Assembly: GCA_902785605.1 (NCBI GenBank)
Contig: CACZZL010000005.1
Coordinates: 1-64,000, forward strand
Origin: an uncultured Bacteroidales bacterium
GTDB lineage: Bacteria; Bacteroidota; Bacteroidia; Bacteroidales; Paludibacteraceae
Direction: 5' to 3'
DNA: 64,000 bases
Below the pieces are notes generated by a model. That model did no database searches. It was not told the DNA's origin and saw nothing but the letters and a program-made list of their open reading frames with translations. Shown piece by piece: positions 19,201 to 25,973 of the stretch. Position numbers and translations under genes: made by a program. Every line of letters starts with the position of its first letter. The first letter of the stretch is position 1.

Positions 19201-20683
19201 ATTGCTCAGCTACATGATATATCAGAATCGAGTTGCAGTTTGTGGGAGCTTCCCATGTTTTTGCGAGCTCGGCGTCTGTTTCCTCAAAGCCCGGCATATC
19301 AGCAACCGCAAGGTAAGTCGATTTACCACTCCACGAAGCAGGAGCTTCAAGTTCGGTTACGTGAAGATTGCTCGGCGGTGCCGGACAATTGTACATCTTA
19401 TCATGATAATAAGCAATATCAGCTTGCATATCCTTGTAGTACTGTGCTCTGGATTCGCACGGGTAATTGATAATGAGATCGTTGTGACAATACTCGAATG
19501 CATTTCCGCCAACACGCGGAGGAGTGGTAGGCTCAAACGTTACCGTAGCCAAGGACGAGCTGCTGATAAATGCACCCGCACCGATACCCTTCACGTTCTC
19601 AGGAATAGTAACACTCGTCAAACCGCACCCTGAGAATGCATTCATTAATATATATTGCAGCGTGCTCGGAAGAGTGATCTGAGAGAACGTATTGATAAAC
19701 GCAAATGCATTTTGACCAATACTGATCAAGCCTTCCGGCAGCACTACCGAGGTAATGTTCTGACCGGACCACGGCATAGAGAAATAATCATCATAGTTGT
19801 CCATAGAGCCGGTACCGACGCCGTCGTACGAAATCGTGAGCACGCCGTCGTTAACAGCCCATGTCAGACCGTCACCACACGAATTAGCCGGAGTGGAGGT
19901 ATTCGGGTCGATCGTAAACTTAATCTGCGTTATACCTCCAAAATTCGATACCAACGATACGAGCGCCGCAGGAGTACCCTCCCATACCGCATTCGTTCCG
20001 TCCAGTGTCCATCCGTCGCCGCTGAAAGCAGGCTGTTCATAGAGGTACGAGTTCGTAACCTCAATCTTTGTGAACTTACCTAAGCTGGTAGTAAAGACGA
20101 AGGGGCCGCCGAAATATGCGCCTTCATAACTGCCGTAACCGCCAATACCGTTATCCACGCCATAAGCCATGAGGGTTATACCCTTCGCTTTAAAGTATCC
20201 GCCCTGGTTCCCCATTGACTCCATGTCAGACAAATCCCAAGTAACAGTAGTTTCGCTCGGAGCCGGAGTCGAACCCTGGACAGAGATGGTCAGGGTGTAG
20301 TCCACTGTTGTGCTCCCCATTTGCTCTGTATCAAGGAACTTACTGTAATTGCCGGTAACCGTAGCCGTACCTTCGAACGCCTTGCTGATGGCGATGTAGT
20401 GATTATTCCCATCTTTACTTGCCGTTACCGCTGCATTGCCGGTAGCCGTAGGAGCAGTCATTGCATGGCAGTAACCGCCATACTGTAACGCATAGAGCTC
20501 TTGGATAATACCGTCCAACTCTCCTTGTCCATTTTGGAAATCACAAGCGAAGGTGTGCGGTAAGGTAACCTCCACCTCTTTCTGATTGTTGTTTGCCTCA
20601 AAGACAACCGTCACGGGTTCTGCCCACATCAACCCCACGCTTGTCACGAGGGTGAGAAGAAATGTAAATAATTTTTTTCTCAT
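16262..20683 (-). CDS. Large multidomain surface protein with BspA-like repeats
   Basis: 1473 residues with a signal peptide (LLTLVTSVGLMWA). Visible blocks: beta domains to about 280; BspA-type leucine-rich repeats around 295-400 (ISIGQNAFAF, IGAGAFISSS); two helical repeats with VTNYN near 590 and 650; a Pro/Thr linker; a block beginning GKVVYFSKGNLQYLG common in Bacteroidales; an InlB-like unit (AGYTLTGWSDG); a NTLCLPFHMD domain; and a C-terminus VLYIIKNDVKYNVQGQ that looks like a sorting tail. Likely cell-surface binding or host interaction. The segment SQEPRANSQK near the end is encoded by a TTGGCTA-type word repeat. Confidence 0.85.
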   Translation of the reverse strand: MRKKLFTFLLTLVTSVGLMWAEPVTVVFEANNNQKEVEVTLPHTFACDFQNGQGELDGIIQELYALQYGGYCHAMTAPTATGNAAVTASKDGNNHYIAISKAFEGTATVTGNYSKFLDTEQMGSTTVDYTLTISVQGSTPAPSETTVTWDLSDMESMGNQGGYFKAKGITLMAYGVDNGIGGYGSYEGAYFGGPFVFTTSLGKFTKIEVTNSYLYEQPAFSGDGWTLDGTNAVWEGTPAALVSLVSNFGGITQIKFTIDPNTSTPANSCGDGLTWAVNDGVLTISYDGVGTGSMDNYDDYFSMPWSGQNITSVVLPEGLISIGQNAFAFINTFSQITLPSTLQYILMNAFSGCGLTSVTIPENVKGIGAGAFISSSSLATVTFEPTTPPRVGGNAFEYCHNDLIINYPCESRAQYYKDMQADIAYYHDKMYNCPAPPSNLHVTELEAPASWSGKSTYLAVADMPGFEETDAELAKTWEAPTNCNSILIYHVAEQYGDDKMYYHYFNNGNFVESEEGWYDLGTVYSNYNSGIKTFYTSSGGGSTPAVDPAVQNVIDLINAIPNPVVYNQECSNALNAVYDAYVALSEEQRDQVTNYNDYLDAESTYYMLGSVNYVIETINDIGDVEFTSACKHRIDYARSEYCNLTLEAKGYVTNYNTLLAAEAAYAALIPVSSTVEWDEAILETIDADEWGEATYTNGSISLKAVDGRAHYVDIDDHFIFDGMNSEKSFVFSCTSANILCIEITVSEKHEHNELSCAWQETATGYRWVGEATSVDLASTIFKVTGIRFSLGEAFPEPTPTPAQDGDKLPGAFTVDGGKVVYFSKGNLQYLGNIDRWHFAENQWTIIGNAQASNNRDHFSWGTGDNPDSDDYSTYTEWGNNIEGDWRTLTNEDWIYLFNGRTDASSRYGHATVAGVHGVILLPDVYEGTAINSNHSGWDNNVISSSEWAAYEENGAVFLPAAGNSDAYGVYGVNEAGQYWASTPNPDGSYAYAIFFEDWFVDTGSESQRPNRRSVRLVSETAPTPTPVTSYVVEFALGDAEGTAPTTVDVTIGEDITMPVNKTMYKAGYTLTGWSDGVNTYPIGESFTPANDVVLTPVFTANQADLLNASSDVTVKWYFGGDNGAPTTSYEGTSGLLVAQATIGNKTVDVKLAIDATSGKFAPQPTTEWAQVTVGTIFTYPYKEGMTVKVDNYKSNVTYYIADAEGKVTCGENDTYSFIEVTYPASASTTAVVIGDPNDASQVETFLTNYDGQTVPELTIDRPVKNNMYNTLCLPFHMDAGQIAASSLNGVEIYEFTDADVVNDELYLYTSEQKHEIVAGRPYLVKYSAASQLDDLDFVNVVVNNADLDAQKVVINGVTFKGTFAPYWMVAQGDLNLHGGYLFLGQNNTLYWPNVSNYIKPFRAYFYVNVNDAPAGMPMRRGMPAHIGGPAQIPTSVGQVSQEPRANSQKVMENGVLYIIKNDVKYNVQGQIVK

Positions 20684-20741
20684 GAATTTAAATTTTTAGT
20701 TAAACAATATTGTTAATTAGTTTGATTATTTCCATAATAAA

Positions 20742-20776
20742 ATAAGCAGCACTCACAATTAGTGAGCACCGCTTAT
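20742..20776 (-). promoter_or_regulatory. Leader hairpin of the surface protein mRNA
   Basis: On the minus strand ATAAGC and GCTCAC pair with GTGAG and GCTTAT around a TAATT loop, followed by TTTTATTA. It may be an attenuator or a stabilising hairpin. Confidence 0.5.
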
Positions 20777-20820
20777 GCGTTGCGAATTATGTCTTATACC
20801 CATTAAGCCGCCATTCGCAT

Positions 20821-20828
20821 GGGGGGGG
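20821..20828 (-). repeat. C8 homopolymer in the surface-protein leader
   Basis: Eight C on the minus strand directly precede a five-codon ORF (MRMAA) inside the leader. Such tracts slip during replication. Confidence 0.6.
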
Positions 20829-20879
20829 TAAAATTAAACTTTACATTTCGAGTTTGCATAGTTTGCACAAATTTCGATG

Positions 20880-20911
20880 CAAAATTATTAAAAAATCTGC
20901 ACATACGCAAT
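20880..20911 (-). promoter_or_regulatory. Promoter of the large surface protein
   Basis: TAATTTTG (20887-20880) and TTG at 20910-20908, 20-bp spacer. The predicted leader is about 190 nt. Confidence 0.7.
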
Positions 20912-20919
20912 ACGCACGC

Positions 20920-21031
20920 GCATTTTTTTACGCAAAGTCATCAAAATGGAGCATTTTTTTACGCAAACTACCCTTAAGGGTGTCAATTTTTACGCATACA
21001 GCCTAAGAGGTGTCAATTTTTCTACATACAG
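20920..21031. repeat. Short direct repeats upstream of the surface-protein promoter
   Basis: GCATTTTTTTACGCAAA occurs at 20920 and 20951; GGTGTCAATTTTT followed by ACATACAG-like sequence occurs at 20979 and 21009. No gene is seen; spacing of about 30 bp suggests protein-binding sites. Confidence 0.5.
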
Positions 21032-21182
21032 AAACGCACCCGAAGATGCGTTAGAATAATCTATTCACATGGTCGTAGCGAAGCGCCCAAATGTCTCCGG
21101 CTGTATTCTCAAAGTCACCACCATAAACGACAGAGCGTCGAACAATCGGTGTATATTTTTATGCAATTTCGGAATTGCGCTG
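21032..21182 (-). ncRNA. Candidate small RNA of about 150 nt
   Basis: It has its own promoter and ends in a CGCATCTTCGGGTGCG hairpin. Predicted pairings are GCAATT/AATTGC at the 5' end, CACC/GGTG enclosing CGAC/GTCG, and GAATA/TATTC before the terminator. No start codon suits the one open frame (ending WALRYDHVNRLF), so a degraded protein remnant is the alternative. Confidence 0.35.
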
Positions 21183-21214
21183 CAAAATTACATAAAATAT
21201 TTGATATATGCAAG
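21183..21214 (-). promoter_or_regulatory. Promoter of the candidate small RNA
   Basis: TAATTTTG (21190-21183) and CTTG (21214-21211), 20-bp spacer, extended form TTGCATATATCAAA. Confidence 0.75.
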
Positions 21215-21225
21215 AGAAAAACAGA

Positions 21226-21250
21226 AAAATCGCCCCGAAGAGCGATTTTT
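21226..21250 (-). terminator. Terminator after the AAA ATPase
   Basis: AAAAATCGC, loop, GCGATTTTT located 8 bp past the ATPase stop. Confidence 0.85.
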
Positions 21251-21257
21251 AGGCAGG

Positions 21258-22463
21258 TTAATACAAGAAGCCGATAATCCATAGCGGGAGTTTGTGACCA
21301 TACGGAAATTCCATATCGTCAGCCAGAATGTACGAATTGGGCAGATCTGCTATTTGCTCGTAGTCTTTATCTGCTCCGCCCACTTCGAAGGTGTACTTAC
21401 CGTCAATCTTAAAATCACCATGATGCTTGCCGTACTCTACCAAATGAGCAAAAGCCAATTGGTTGGCAGCAAAACACTCACGAACAGTTCCGATATTCGG
21501 TTCTTGCACAGCTAAAGCATAAAGCATATTACTGTTATCCATGAGCACCTTATCCGGTTTCTGCATTTTCTTGGCGTTCGCATAATCGGAATAGATAAGC
21601 CGGAGAATCTTGGACTTGTCCAGATGATTAAGATATTCTATGATGGTATTTCTTTGCAATCCGCTCTGAATGGACAAACGCTTGATGTCGATATCATAAG
21701 GCACCGAATTAGCTAAGATACTAACAAGCGCCATGATTTTTCTCGTGTTCTCAACGGAAACTTTACATATACGCGGCAGTTCATCGTCAATCACACGATT
21801 GACCACGGTCTCTATAGTAGAATAATAGTCCACAGAGTTCTTTAATTGCATGCGATATGGATAGTACCCACCTTGAAGATACTCGTTGAATTCTGCAATC
21901 GGACGACACTGGTTAGTAACTTGTTCTACCAGTTGCCACGGATTTTCCAATATTTGTTCCAAAGAGTATTTTGGAATGTCAATGTTTTTATAAAAACGCA
22001 AGAACTCCCGAAAACTCAATCCTTGTATATCGTGATTGATACAACGTCTGCTTAAGTCAGCATCTCCTTGCTGCATGCTCAGCAAAGAACTACCGCTGAT
22101 CACCAAGCGCATATCGTGGAAACAATCAAAAATCTCTTTTATCTCACGGCTCCAATTGGGATATTTGTGTATCTCATCTATAAATAGATGTTTACCCCCG
22201 TTTTTATAAAACTGCTCTGCTAAATCCCATAAGGTGTGCGTAGCGAAATAGGCACCATCACACGTACAATAAAGCGCAGAACGGTCAGCGATTGAATAAT
22301 GCTGCCGAATATATTGCAGCATAATGGTACTTTTACCGACGCCCTTGGGACCGCGTATCGCCAACAGGGGCACATCCCAGTTAATTTCGGTTGCACACTG
22401 ACGAATAATCGTCATAGGAGTCTGCTTGTAATACCGTGCGTACTTGTCAAGTAAATTTTTCAT
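21258..22463 (-). CDS. AAA_14/DUF4143 family ATPase
   Basis: 401 residues: N-terminal ATPase with Walker A GPKGVGKST (about 38-46), Walker B HLFIDEIH and a sensor ISGSSLLS, followed by a DUF4143-like C-terminal region with a winged-helix part (LQRNTIIEYLNHLDKSKIL). This family is widespread and mobile in Bacteroidales; its role is unknown. It is monocistronic with its own promoter and terminator. Its leader consists of three phased palindromes that reach the start codon, pointing to tight control, perhaps by itself. Confidence 0.85.
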   Translation of the reverse strand: MKNLLDKYARYYKQTPMTIIRQCATEINWDVPLLAIRGPKGVGKSTIMLQYIRQHYSIADRSALYCTCDGAYFATHTLWDLAEQFYKNGGKHLFIDEIHKYPNWSREIKEIFDCFHDMRLVISGSSLLSMQQGDADLSRRCINHDIQGLSFREFLRFYKNIDIPKYSLEQILENPWQLVEQVTNQCRPIAEFNEYLQGGYYPYRMQLKNSVDYYSTIETVVNRVIDDELPRICKVSVENTRKIMALVSILANSVPYDIDIKRLSIQSGLQRNTIIEYLNHLDKSKILRLIYSDYANAKKMQKPDKVLMDNSNMLYALAVQEPNIGTVRECFAANQLAFAHLVEYGKHHGDFKIDGKYTFEVGGADKDYEQIADLPNSYILADDMEFPYGHKLPLWIIGFLY

Positions 22464-22549
22464 ATGCTTTATCTATTGAGCATTATTTTATACATTGTGC
22501 TTTATCTATTGAGCACAAAACGAAGTAATGTGCTTTTCGCATTGAGCAC
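22464..22549 (-). promoter_or_regulatory. Three 20-bp palindromes at exact 33-bp spacing
   Basis: Units at 22464-22483, 22497-22516 and 22530-22549 read RTGCTCAATnnnnAAAGCAY on the minus strand. The outer base pair covaries (A-T once, G-C twice). They fill the space between the -7 box and the start codon, so they may act as operators or as RNA hairpins. Confidence 0.8.
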
Positions 22550-22560
22550 GAAATCCGCTG

Positions 22561-22592
22561 CAAAGGTACAATAATTTTTTGAATTGACCAAA
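22561..22592 (-). promoter_or_regulatory. Promoter of the AAA ATPase
   Basis: TACCTTTG (22568-22561) and TTTG (22592-22589) with 20-bp spacer. Confidence 0.8.
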
Positions 22593-22599
22593 TAAATTT

Positions 22600-22701
22600 T
22601 GTGTTTTTTGTCCAAATCTATACTTTTTAACCCACATTTGGAAGAAAAACATGTGTTTTTTGTCCAAATCTATACTTTTTAACCCACATTCGGAAGAAAA
22701 A
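22600..22701. repeat. 52-bp tandem duplication
   Basis: Two copies beginning TGTGTTTTTTGTCC at 22600 and 22652 differ at only one or two positions. They lie just upstream of the ATPase promoter. Confidence 0.9.
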
Positions 22702-22702
22702 A

Positions 22703-22748
22703 AACGCACCCGAGGATGCGAGGGCATTCAGCATTCAGCCGTCAGCTT
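22703..22748. terminator. CGCACCCGAGGATGCG hairpin followed by ATTCAGC words
   Basis: ACGCA, loop, TGCG hairpin with upstream A-run, then GCATTCAGCATTCAGCC. Same hairpin-plus-word layout as at 16027-16080. Confidence 0.55.
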
Positions 22749-22864
22749 TGAGATTCTATTTCTTTTATCAACCTTTTCTCTTCCTTTGTTCTCGCTAAAA
22801 TCGCCAAAAAGGGTTCAAAATTTATCAGTTTAATAAACTGAAAAATTTGTCATTTTTGGTGTCT

Positions 22865-22895
22865 TTTGGTATTTCAAATAAAAGTAGTATCTTTG
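22865..22895 (+). promoter_or_regulatory. Promoter of the accessory island
   Basis: TTTG at 22865 and TATCTTTG at 22888 with a 19-bp spacer. The leader to the first gene would be about 305 nt. Confidence 0.75.
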
Positions 22896-22982
22896 CACGA
22901 AAATTTGGAGATAACCTGAGCACGTAATTAAACGAAATATGCAAAAGTAAACCGAAAACACGGAAATATAGGTATAGTAGAA

Positions 22983-23180
22983 GCCGGCATAGAATGCCGG
23001 GATAATAGAAGAAGAGAACCCGCATGCGATGCGGGGCTAACAACGAAGGAAAACTCGCTCTCGAAAAGAGCGAGCACAGAACAAAGAAAGCCGGCATTAA
23101 ATGCCGGAACAATAAACAAAATATTTATTAACCCGCGAGGTTCTGCAGGCTTGCAGCTGCGTTGAAGGCGCCTTCACTGA
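22983..23180 (+). repeat. Hairpin array in the island leader
   Basis: Successive perfect hairpins: CCGGCAT/ATGCCGG (22984), CCCGCAT/ATGCGGG (23019), CTCGCTCT/AGAGCGAG (23054), CCGGCAT/ATGCCGG (23091), TGAAGGCGCCTTCA (about 23162). A-rich spacers such as AACAAAGAAAG separate them. No ORF is supported here. Confidence 0.8.
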
Positions 23181-23207
23181 CAAAGCCGAGCATAAATCTC
23201 AAAGGTT

Positions 23208-23603
23208 ATGAGAGAAAAGAAAAGTCCTGCGAAGCAGGCAAGTGTTAAGAAAGAGCGCACGAGAGTGCGCAGGAACGCGTATCGCGAGGTAGCCATCGAG
23301 TATTACGCACGTAATTCAAGTTCCGTTTTGGCCATTACCCATCGTCATTGGCCGGATCAACCATGGAGTTCACAACCCGAATTGGCGCGGATATTAAGTG
23401 CCGAACTGGGTTGGGAATTGGACTATCGTTCCCTCAGTCGGCAGTTGAGACGGGTACATCGGTTCGATCATTCTGTACGAAATCGCATCTTCGAATTGCT
23501 CGATGATGAGGCGCTTTATGTCCCTGATTTTCAATGGAAGGCTGTTTGTGGCAGATGGAATTTAGTATGTCAACAAAAAACTCTATCTTTGCACCAAAAT
23601 TAG
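23208..23603 (+). CDS. Hypothetical basic protein, first gene of the island
   Basis: 131 residues; a Lys/Arg-rich start (about 1-25) followed by a probable helix-turn-helix stretch, QPELARILSAELGWELDYRS and LSRQLRRVHRF. A DNA-binding role before the ATPase is an inference. Its first 70 bases contain two more perfect hairpins (CCTGC/GCAGG and GCGCAC/GTGCGC), encoding SPAKQAS and KERTRVRR. Six bp separate it from the next gene. Not recognised as a named family. Confidence 0.7.
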   Translation: MREKKSPAKQASVKKERTRVRRNAYREVAIEYYARNSSSVLAITHRHWPDQPWSSQPELARILSAELGWELDYRSLSRQLRRVHRFDHSVRNRIFELLDDEALYVPDFQWKAVCGRWNLVCQQKTLSLHQN

Positions 23604-23609
23604 ACGACT

Positions 23610-24695
23610 ATGGAAAGCGAGAATTTGACTATTATCGAGCAGTTGGAGAGGTTACGCATCACGAGCTGTTCGGAGATCCCGCCACATGAGTTTTTGTTCA
23701 CCTGGAACGAGGTGCCGTGCTATGCGCGAGGTGAGTTAGTAGCGGTGACGGGTAAGGCGAAAAGCGGTAAGACGTACCTAAATTCGATCCTGATGGCAGC
23801 AGCCGGTATCTCCTCGTTCTCGGAAAGAACGAGCACAGAACACCTATTGGGACTGAAGCGGATACGGGAGAAGCCGTTACGGGTGCTGTGGATCGATACG
23901 GAGCAGAGTGCGGACAGCACGCATGAGATACTGCGGGACCGCATAGGTGCGATGGTGGGCGCGGAGGCGATCGATGAAGCGTATCACGTGTTCAACCTGC
24001 GGCAGGTGCGCTGGCAGGACCGTATGACTCTCGTGCTGTCCGCGATAGCGATCTGTATGCCGGACTTGGTGATCTTCGACGGCATACGCGATGTGGTAGG
24101 CGATATCAATAACTACGAGGAAGCGCAGAACACCATCGGTCAGTTGCTGAAGGTGGCATCGGAGTACAAGACCTGTATCGTATGTGTACTGCACCAGAAC
24201 AAAGCGGCAGAGGACAAGACGCTTCGCGGAGCATTGGGTACGGAGTTGCAGAACAAGAGTTTTGAGACGTACGAATGTAAGAAAGACCCGGAGACGCGCA
24301 TCTTCAGTATCCAGCAGACGGCGACCCGCAAATACGACCTACCGAACAAGATCCAGTTCTGCGTGAACAAAGAGGGTTTGCCAGTGGCGATGGGGAGCGA
24401 CTTCGGCCTAACGTCCGAAGCACAGGACAAAGAGAAGCAGGGCGGAGGGTTTAATAGCGAGTACGTAGGAGCAGACGGCAAGATTGACAAGGCGAAGTTG
24501 TTTGGGTACGTTTTGCAGGGAGATAAATCCATGAGCCTGGCTCAACTCCGTCAGGTGGTTATGAACGTCGCCAACGTACGTAGCTTTAACTTTGCGTTCA
24601 GACTAATAGAAGAAGCCTGCTTACAGGGGATCCTCCAGCCGATGGAGATCGAAGGCAAAAGCGGCTACCGACTAAGTAATAATGCTACTTTTTGA
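23610..24695 (+). CDS. RecA-like (AAA_25) ATPase of a mobile-type island
   Basis: 361 residues. Walker A GKAKSGKT at about 48-55 and Walker B DLVIFDGIRD near 155 place it with RepA/AAA_25 ATPases, which occur in Bacteroidales plasmids and integrated elements. A C-terminal region from about 290 (SMSLAQLRQVVMNV) looks like a winged helix. Residues around 70-78 (SSFSERTSTE) are encoded by a copy of the island's CTCGNTCT hairpin. No relaxase or integrase accompanies it, so it may be a domesticated or satellite element. Confidence 0.82.
   Translation: MESENLTIIEQLERLRITSCSEIPPHEFLFTWNEVPCYARGELVAVTGKAKSGKTYLNSILMAAAGISSFSERTSTEHLLGLKRIREKPLRVLWIDTEQSADSTHEILRDRIGAMVGAEAIDEAYHVFNLRQVRWQDRMTLVLSAIAICMPDLVIFDGIRDVVGDINNYEEAQNTIGQLLKVASEYKTCIVCVLHQNKAAEDKTLRGALGTELQNKSFETYECKKDPETRIFSIQQTATRKYDLPNKIQFCVNKEGLPVAMGSDFGLTSEAQDKEKQGGGFNSEYVGADGKIDKAKLFGYVLQGDKSMSLAQLRQVVMNVANVRSFNFAFRLIEEACLQGILQPMEIEGKSGYRLSNNATF
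23813..23842 (+). repeat. Island hairpin repeat embedded in the ATPase coding sequence
   Basis: CTCGTTCT/AGAACGAG followed by CACAGAACA; intergenic copies at 23054 and 25204 have CTCGCTCT/AGAGCGAG plus the same CACAGAACA tail. The stem change C-G to T-A is compensatory. Confidence 0.8.
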
Positions 24696-24697
24696 CG

Positions 24698-24774
24698 AGG
24701 TCCCTGTTCGTTTAGTACTGTTAGCCCCCCTTTAAGGGGGGTAACGTACGTACTAAAGAACGATAGGGGGACCT
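24698..24774 (+). repeat. 77-nt hairpin right after the ATPase gene
   Basis: AGGTCCC/GGGACCT, TTCGTTTAGTAC/GTACTAAAGAACGA and GTTAGCCCCCC/GGGGGGTAAC nest around a TTTAA loop. It begins 3 bp past the stop codon. It could be a transcript end, a processing signal or a replication or transfer site; there is no T-run. Confidence 0.85.
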
Positions 24775-24778
24775 GTCA

Positions 24779-24955
24779 AACGCCGGATGGCATCCGGCAC
24801 AATGGACGACGTAAACCGGCATACGATGCCGGGCTAATAAACGAAAAGAAAGCAGCCGGACAGAGACGTGACGTACATGTCCGTAATGGTCGCGAAATGG
24901 TCGCGGGTTTAATCGCTAAAAGAAAGGTAAGAACCCGCATTCAATGCGGGGCTAA
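24779..24955 (+). repeat. Second hairpin array
   Basis: GCCGGAT/ATCCGGC, CCGGCAT/ATGCCGG and CCCGCAT/ATGCGGG again with GGGCTAATnAAC-type spacers, plus GGTCGCGAAATGGTCGCGGG direct repeats. No ORF supported before 24979. Confidence 0.75.
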
Positions 24956-24978
24956 TCAACAAAGGAAGGAAAAAAAAT

Positions 24979-25176
24979 ATGAAGGTGGAACTAATTATTC
25001 CGATTGACAGCCTAAGAGGTAAGCTACGGCAAGACGGGTTTTACTTCCGGAAGTACAGAGGTCAGCAGATTGTACAGAAATGTCCGGATCGGTCGAGACA
25101 CGTCAAGACGGAGGGCGAGGCAGCGAACCAACGCCGGTTTGCGGCTCAATACGCGGGGAAACGCCGCGCTCAATAA
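24979..25176 (+). CDS. Small island protein of the RARF-like family (short form)
   Basis: 65 residues. SLRGKLRQDGFYFRKYRGQQ followed by PDRSRHVKTEGEAANQRRFA matches the core layout of three larger neighbours: SxxGxL, an aromatic/Arg strand, Pro, then a [RK]xRFA helix. It lacks their C-terminal helices. AAGGAAGG lies upstream. Function unknown; the repeated family within one transcript suggests a structural or DNA-associated role. Confidence 0.55.
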   Translation: MKVELIIPIDSLRGKLRQDGFYFRKYRGQQIVQKCPDRSRHVKTEGEAANQRRFAAQYAGKRRAQ

Positions 25177-25179
25177 TGA

Positions 25180-25335
25180 GCACGAAGTGCACGATGAAGG
25201 GAACTCGCTCTCAAAAAGAGCGAGCACAGAACAAAGAAAGCCGGATGGCATCCGGCACAACAGACGACGTTAATCGGCATAGCATGCCGGAAAATAAACA
25301 AAATATTAACCCGCCGGATACTATCCGGCACTAAC
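25180..25335 (+). repeat. Third hairpin array
   Basis: CTCGCTCT/AGAGCGAG (25204-25224), GCCGGAT/ATCCGGC, CGGCAT/ATGCCG and GCCGGAT/ATCCGGC in series up to the next gene. Confidence 0.75.
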
Positions 25336-25346
25336 AGACAAAGCGT

Positions 25347-25628
25347 ATGGCAAAAGTAACAACGATGTCAGGAATTGCGTCCATATCGGGGCGCTTGGGG
25401 AACTACTGTTTCCGCACGATGAAGAAATCAGGCAAGGTGTATATGCACCAGATGCCGAGTAAACAACCCGGTCCGGCGAAAGCGCCGAGTGCAGCCATGC
25501 TGGCGCAGCGAGCGCGGTTTAGCGCCATTACGAAGATGGTTGCGCAGATGCGCAAGGACGGATCAAAGAAGAGCAGTAAGCAACTGTGGAAAATTGCTAC
25601 GAAAGCCTATGATGCAGCACATCAGTAA
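25347..25628 (+). CDS. Small island protein of the RARF-like family
   Basis: 93 residues: GIASISGRLGNYCFR, GKVYMHQMP, then QRARFSAITKMVAQM and a C-terminal helix ending KAYDAAHQ. The same AYDAxH ending occurs in the 26647 protein, supporting common descent. Such GxxGxxxFR...RARFA proteins are found in Bacteroidota prophage-like regions; I know no function. The next gene starts inside its last codons. Confidence 0.7.
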   Translation: MAKVTTMSGIASISGRLGNYCFRTMKKSGKVYMHQMPSKQPGPAKAPSAAMLAQRARFSAITKMVAQMRKDGSKKSSKQLWKIATKAYDAAHQ

Positions 25629-25848
25629 GATTGAGATTGCCGAGCGGTTGAATGAGGTGCTCGGTGCGGAGGTTGGAATGCAAGGGCTGAACACCTTGCT
25701 CTACGGCTGGACTCGCAAAGACCCGCAACGGCGGGTGAACATCAGCCATCGGCGATGGTTATACGGCTACGAAGTGAAGGAACTGAGTGCGTATGCGGGG
25801 TATGATTTACATCCGCGGAAGGATGATTCCATTTGCGAAAGCGAATAG
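25612..25848 (+). CDS. DUF4248-like small protein
   Basis: 78 residues starting at an ATG that overlaps the upstream gene by 17 nt, implying coupled translation. The frame is open further 5' but that part is a shadow of the upstream gene. Layout (ERLNEVLGAEVGMQGLNTLL, WTRKDPQ, YEVKELSAYAGYDLH) is like DUF4248 proteins that accompany ATPase and smalltalk genes in Bacteroides elements; the match is by length, order and general pattern, not certain. A new promoter overlaps its stop codon. Confidence 0.6.
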   Translation: MQHISKIEIAERLNEVLGAEVGMQGLNTLLYGWTRKDPQRRVNISHRRWLYGYEVKELSAYAGYDLHPRKDDSICESE

Positions 25849-25879
25849 TTGCACAAGTCAAAAAAAAGCAGTACCTTTG
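25848..25879 (+). promoter_or_regulatory. Internal island promoter
   Basis: GTTG at 25848 and TACCTTTG at 25872, spacer 20 bp. Predicted start is within a few bases of the RNA structure at 25883. Confidence 0.75.
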
Positions 25880-25882
25880 CAT

Positions 25883-25973
25883 TGTCTTTTGGAAAGATAG
25901 GATAATGACAAGCCGGGGCGTCTATCGCCTGTCCTCAGTCTCGGCAAGTCAGAAAGGGACATTCCAAAAGACA
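25883..25973 (+). ncRNA. 91-nt nested structured leader or small RNA
   Basis: Outer stem TGTCTTTTGGAA/TTCCAAAAGACA (12 bp), then TGAC/GTCA, AA/AA internal loop, GCCG/CGGC and apical GGCG/CGCC. It starts where transcription should start and ends 42 nt before the next gene's ATG. No T-run follows, so a leader element is more likely than a free RNA. Confidence 0.7.

Noticed and set aside
22464..22549. Three 20-bp repeats considered as a mini-CRISPR
   Set aside because: The 13-bp intervals are too short for spacers and the series lies inside a promoter leader.
22825..23112. 95-codon minus-strand frame over the island leader
   Set aside because: It is made of the hairpin repeats read backwards and opposes a good promoter.
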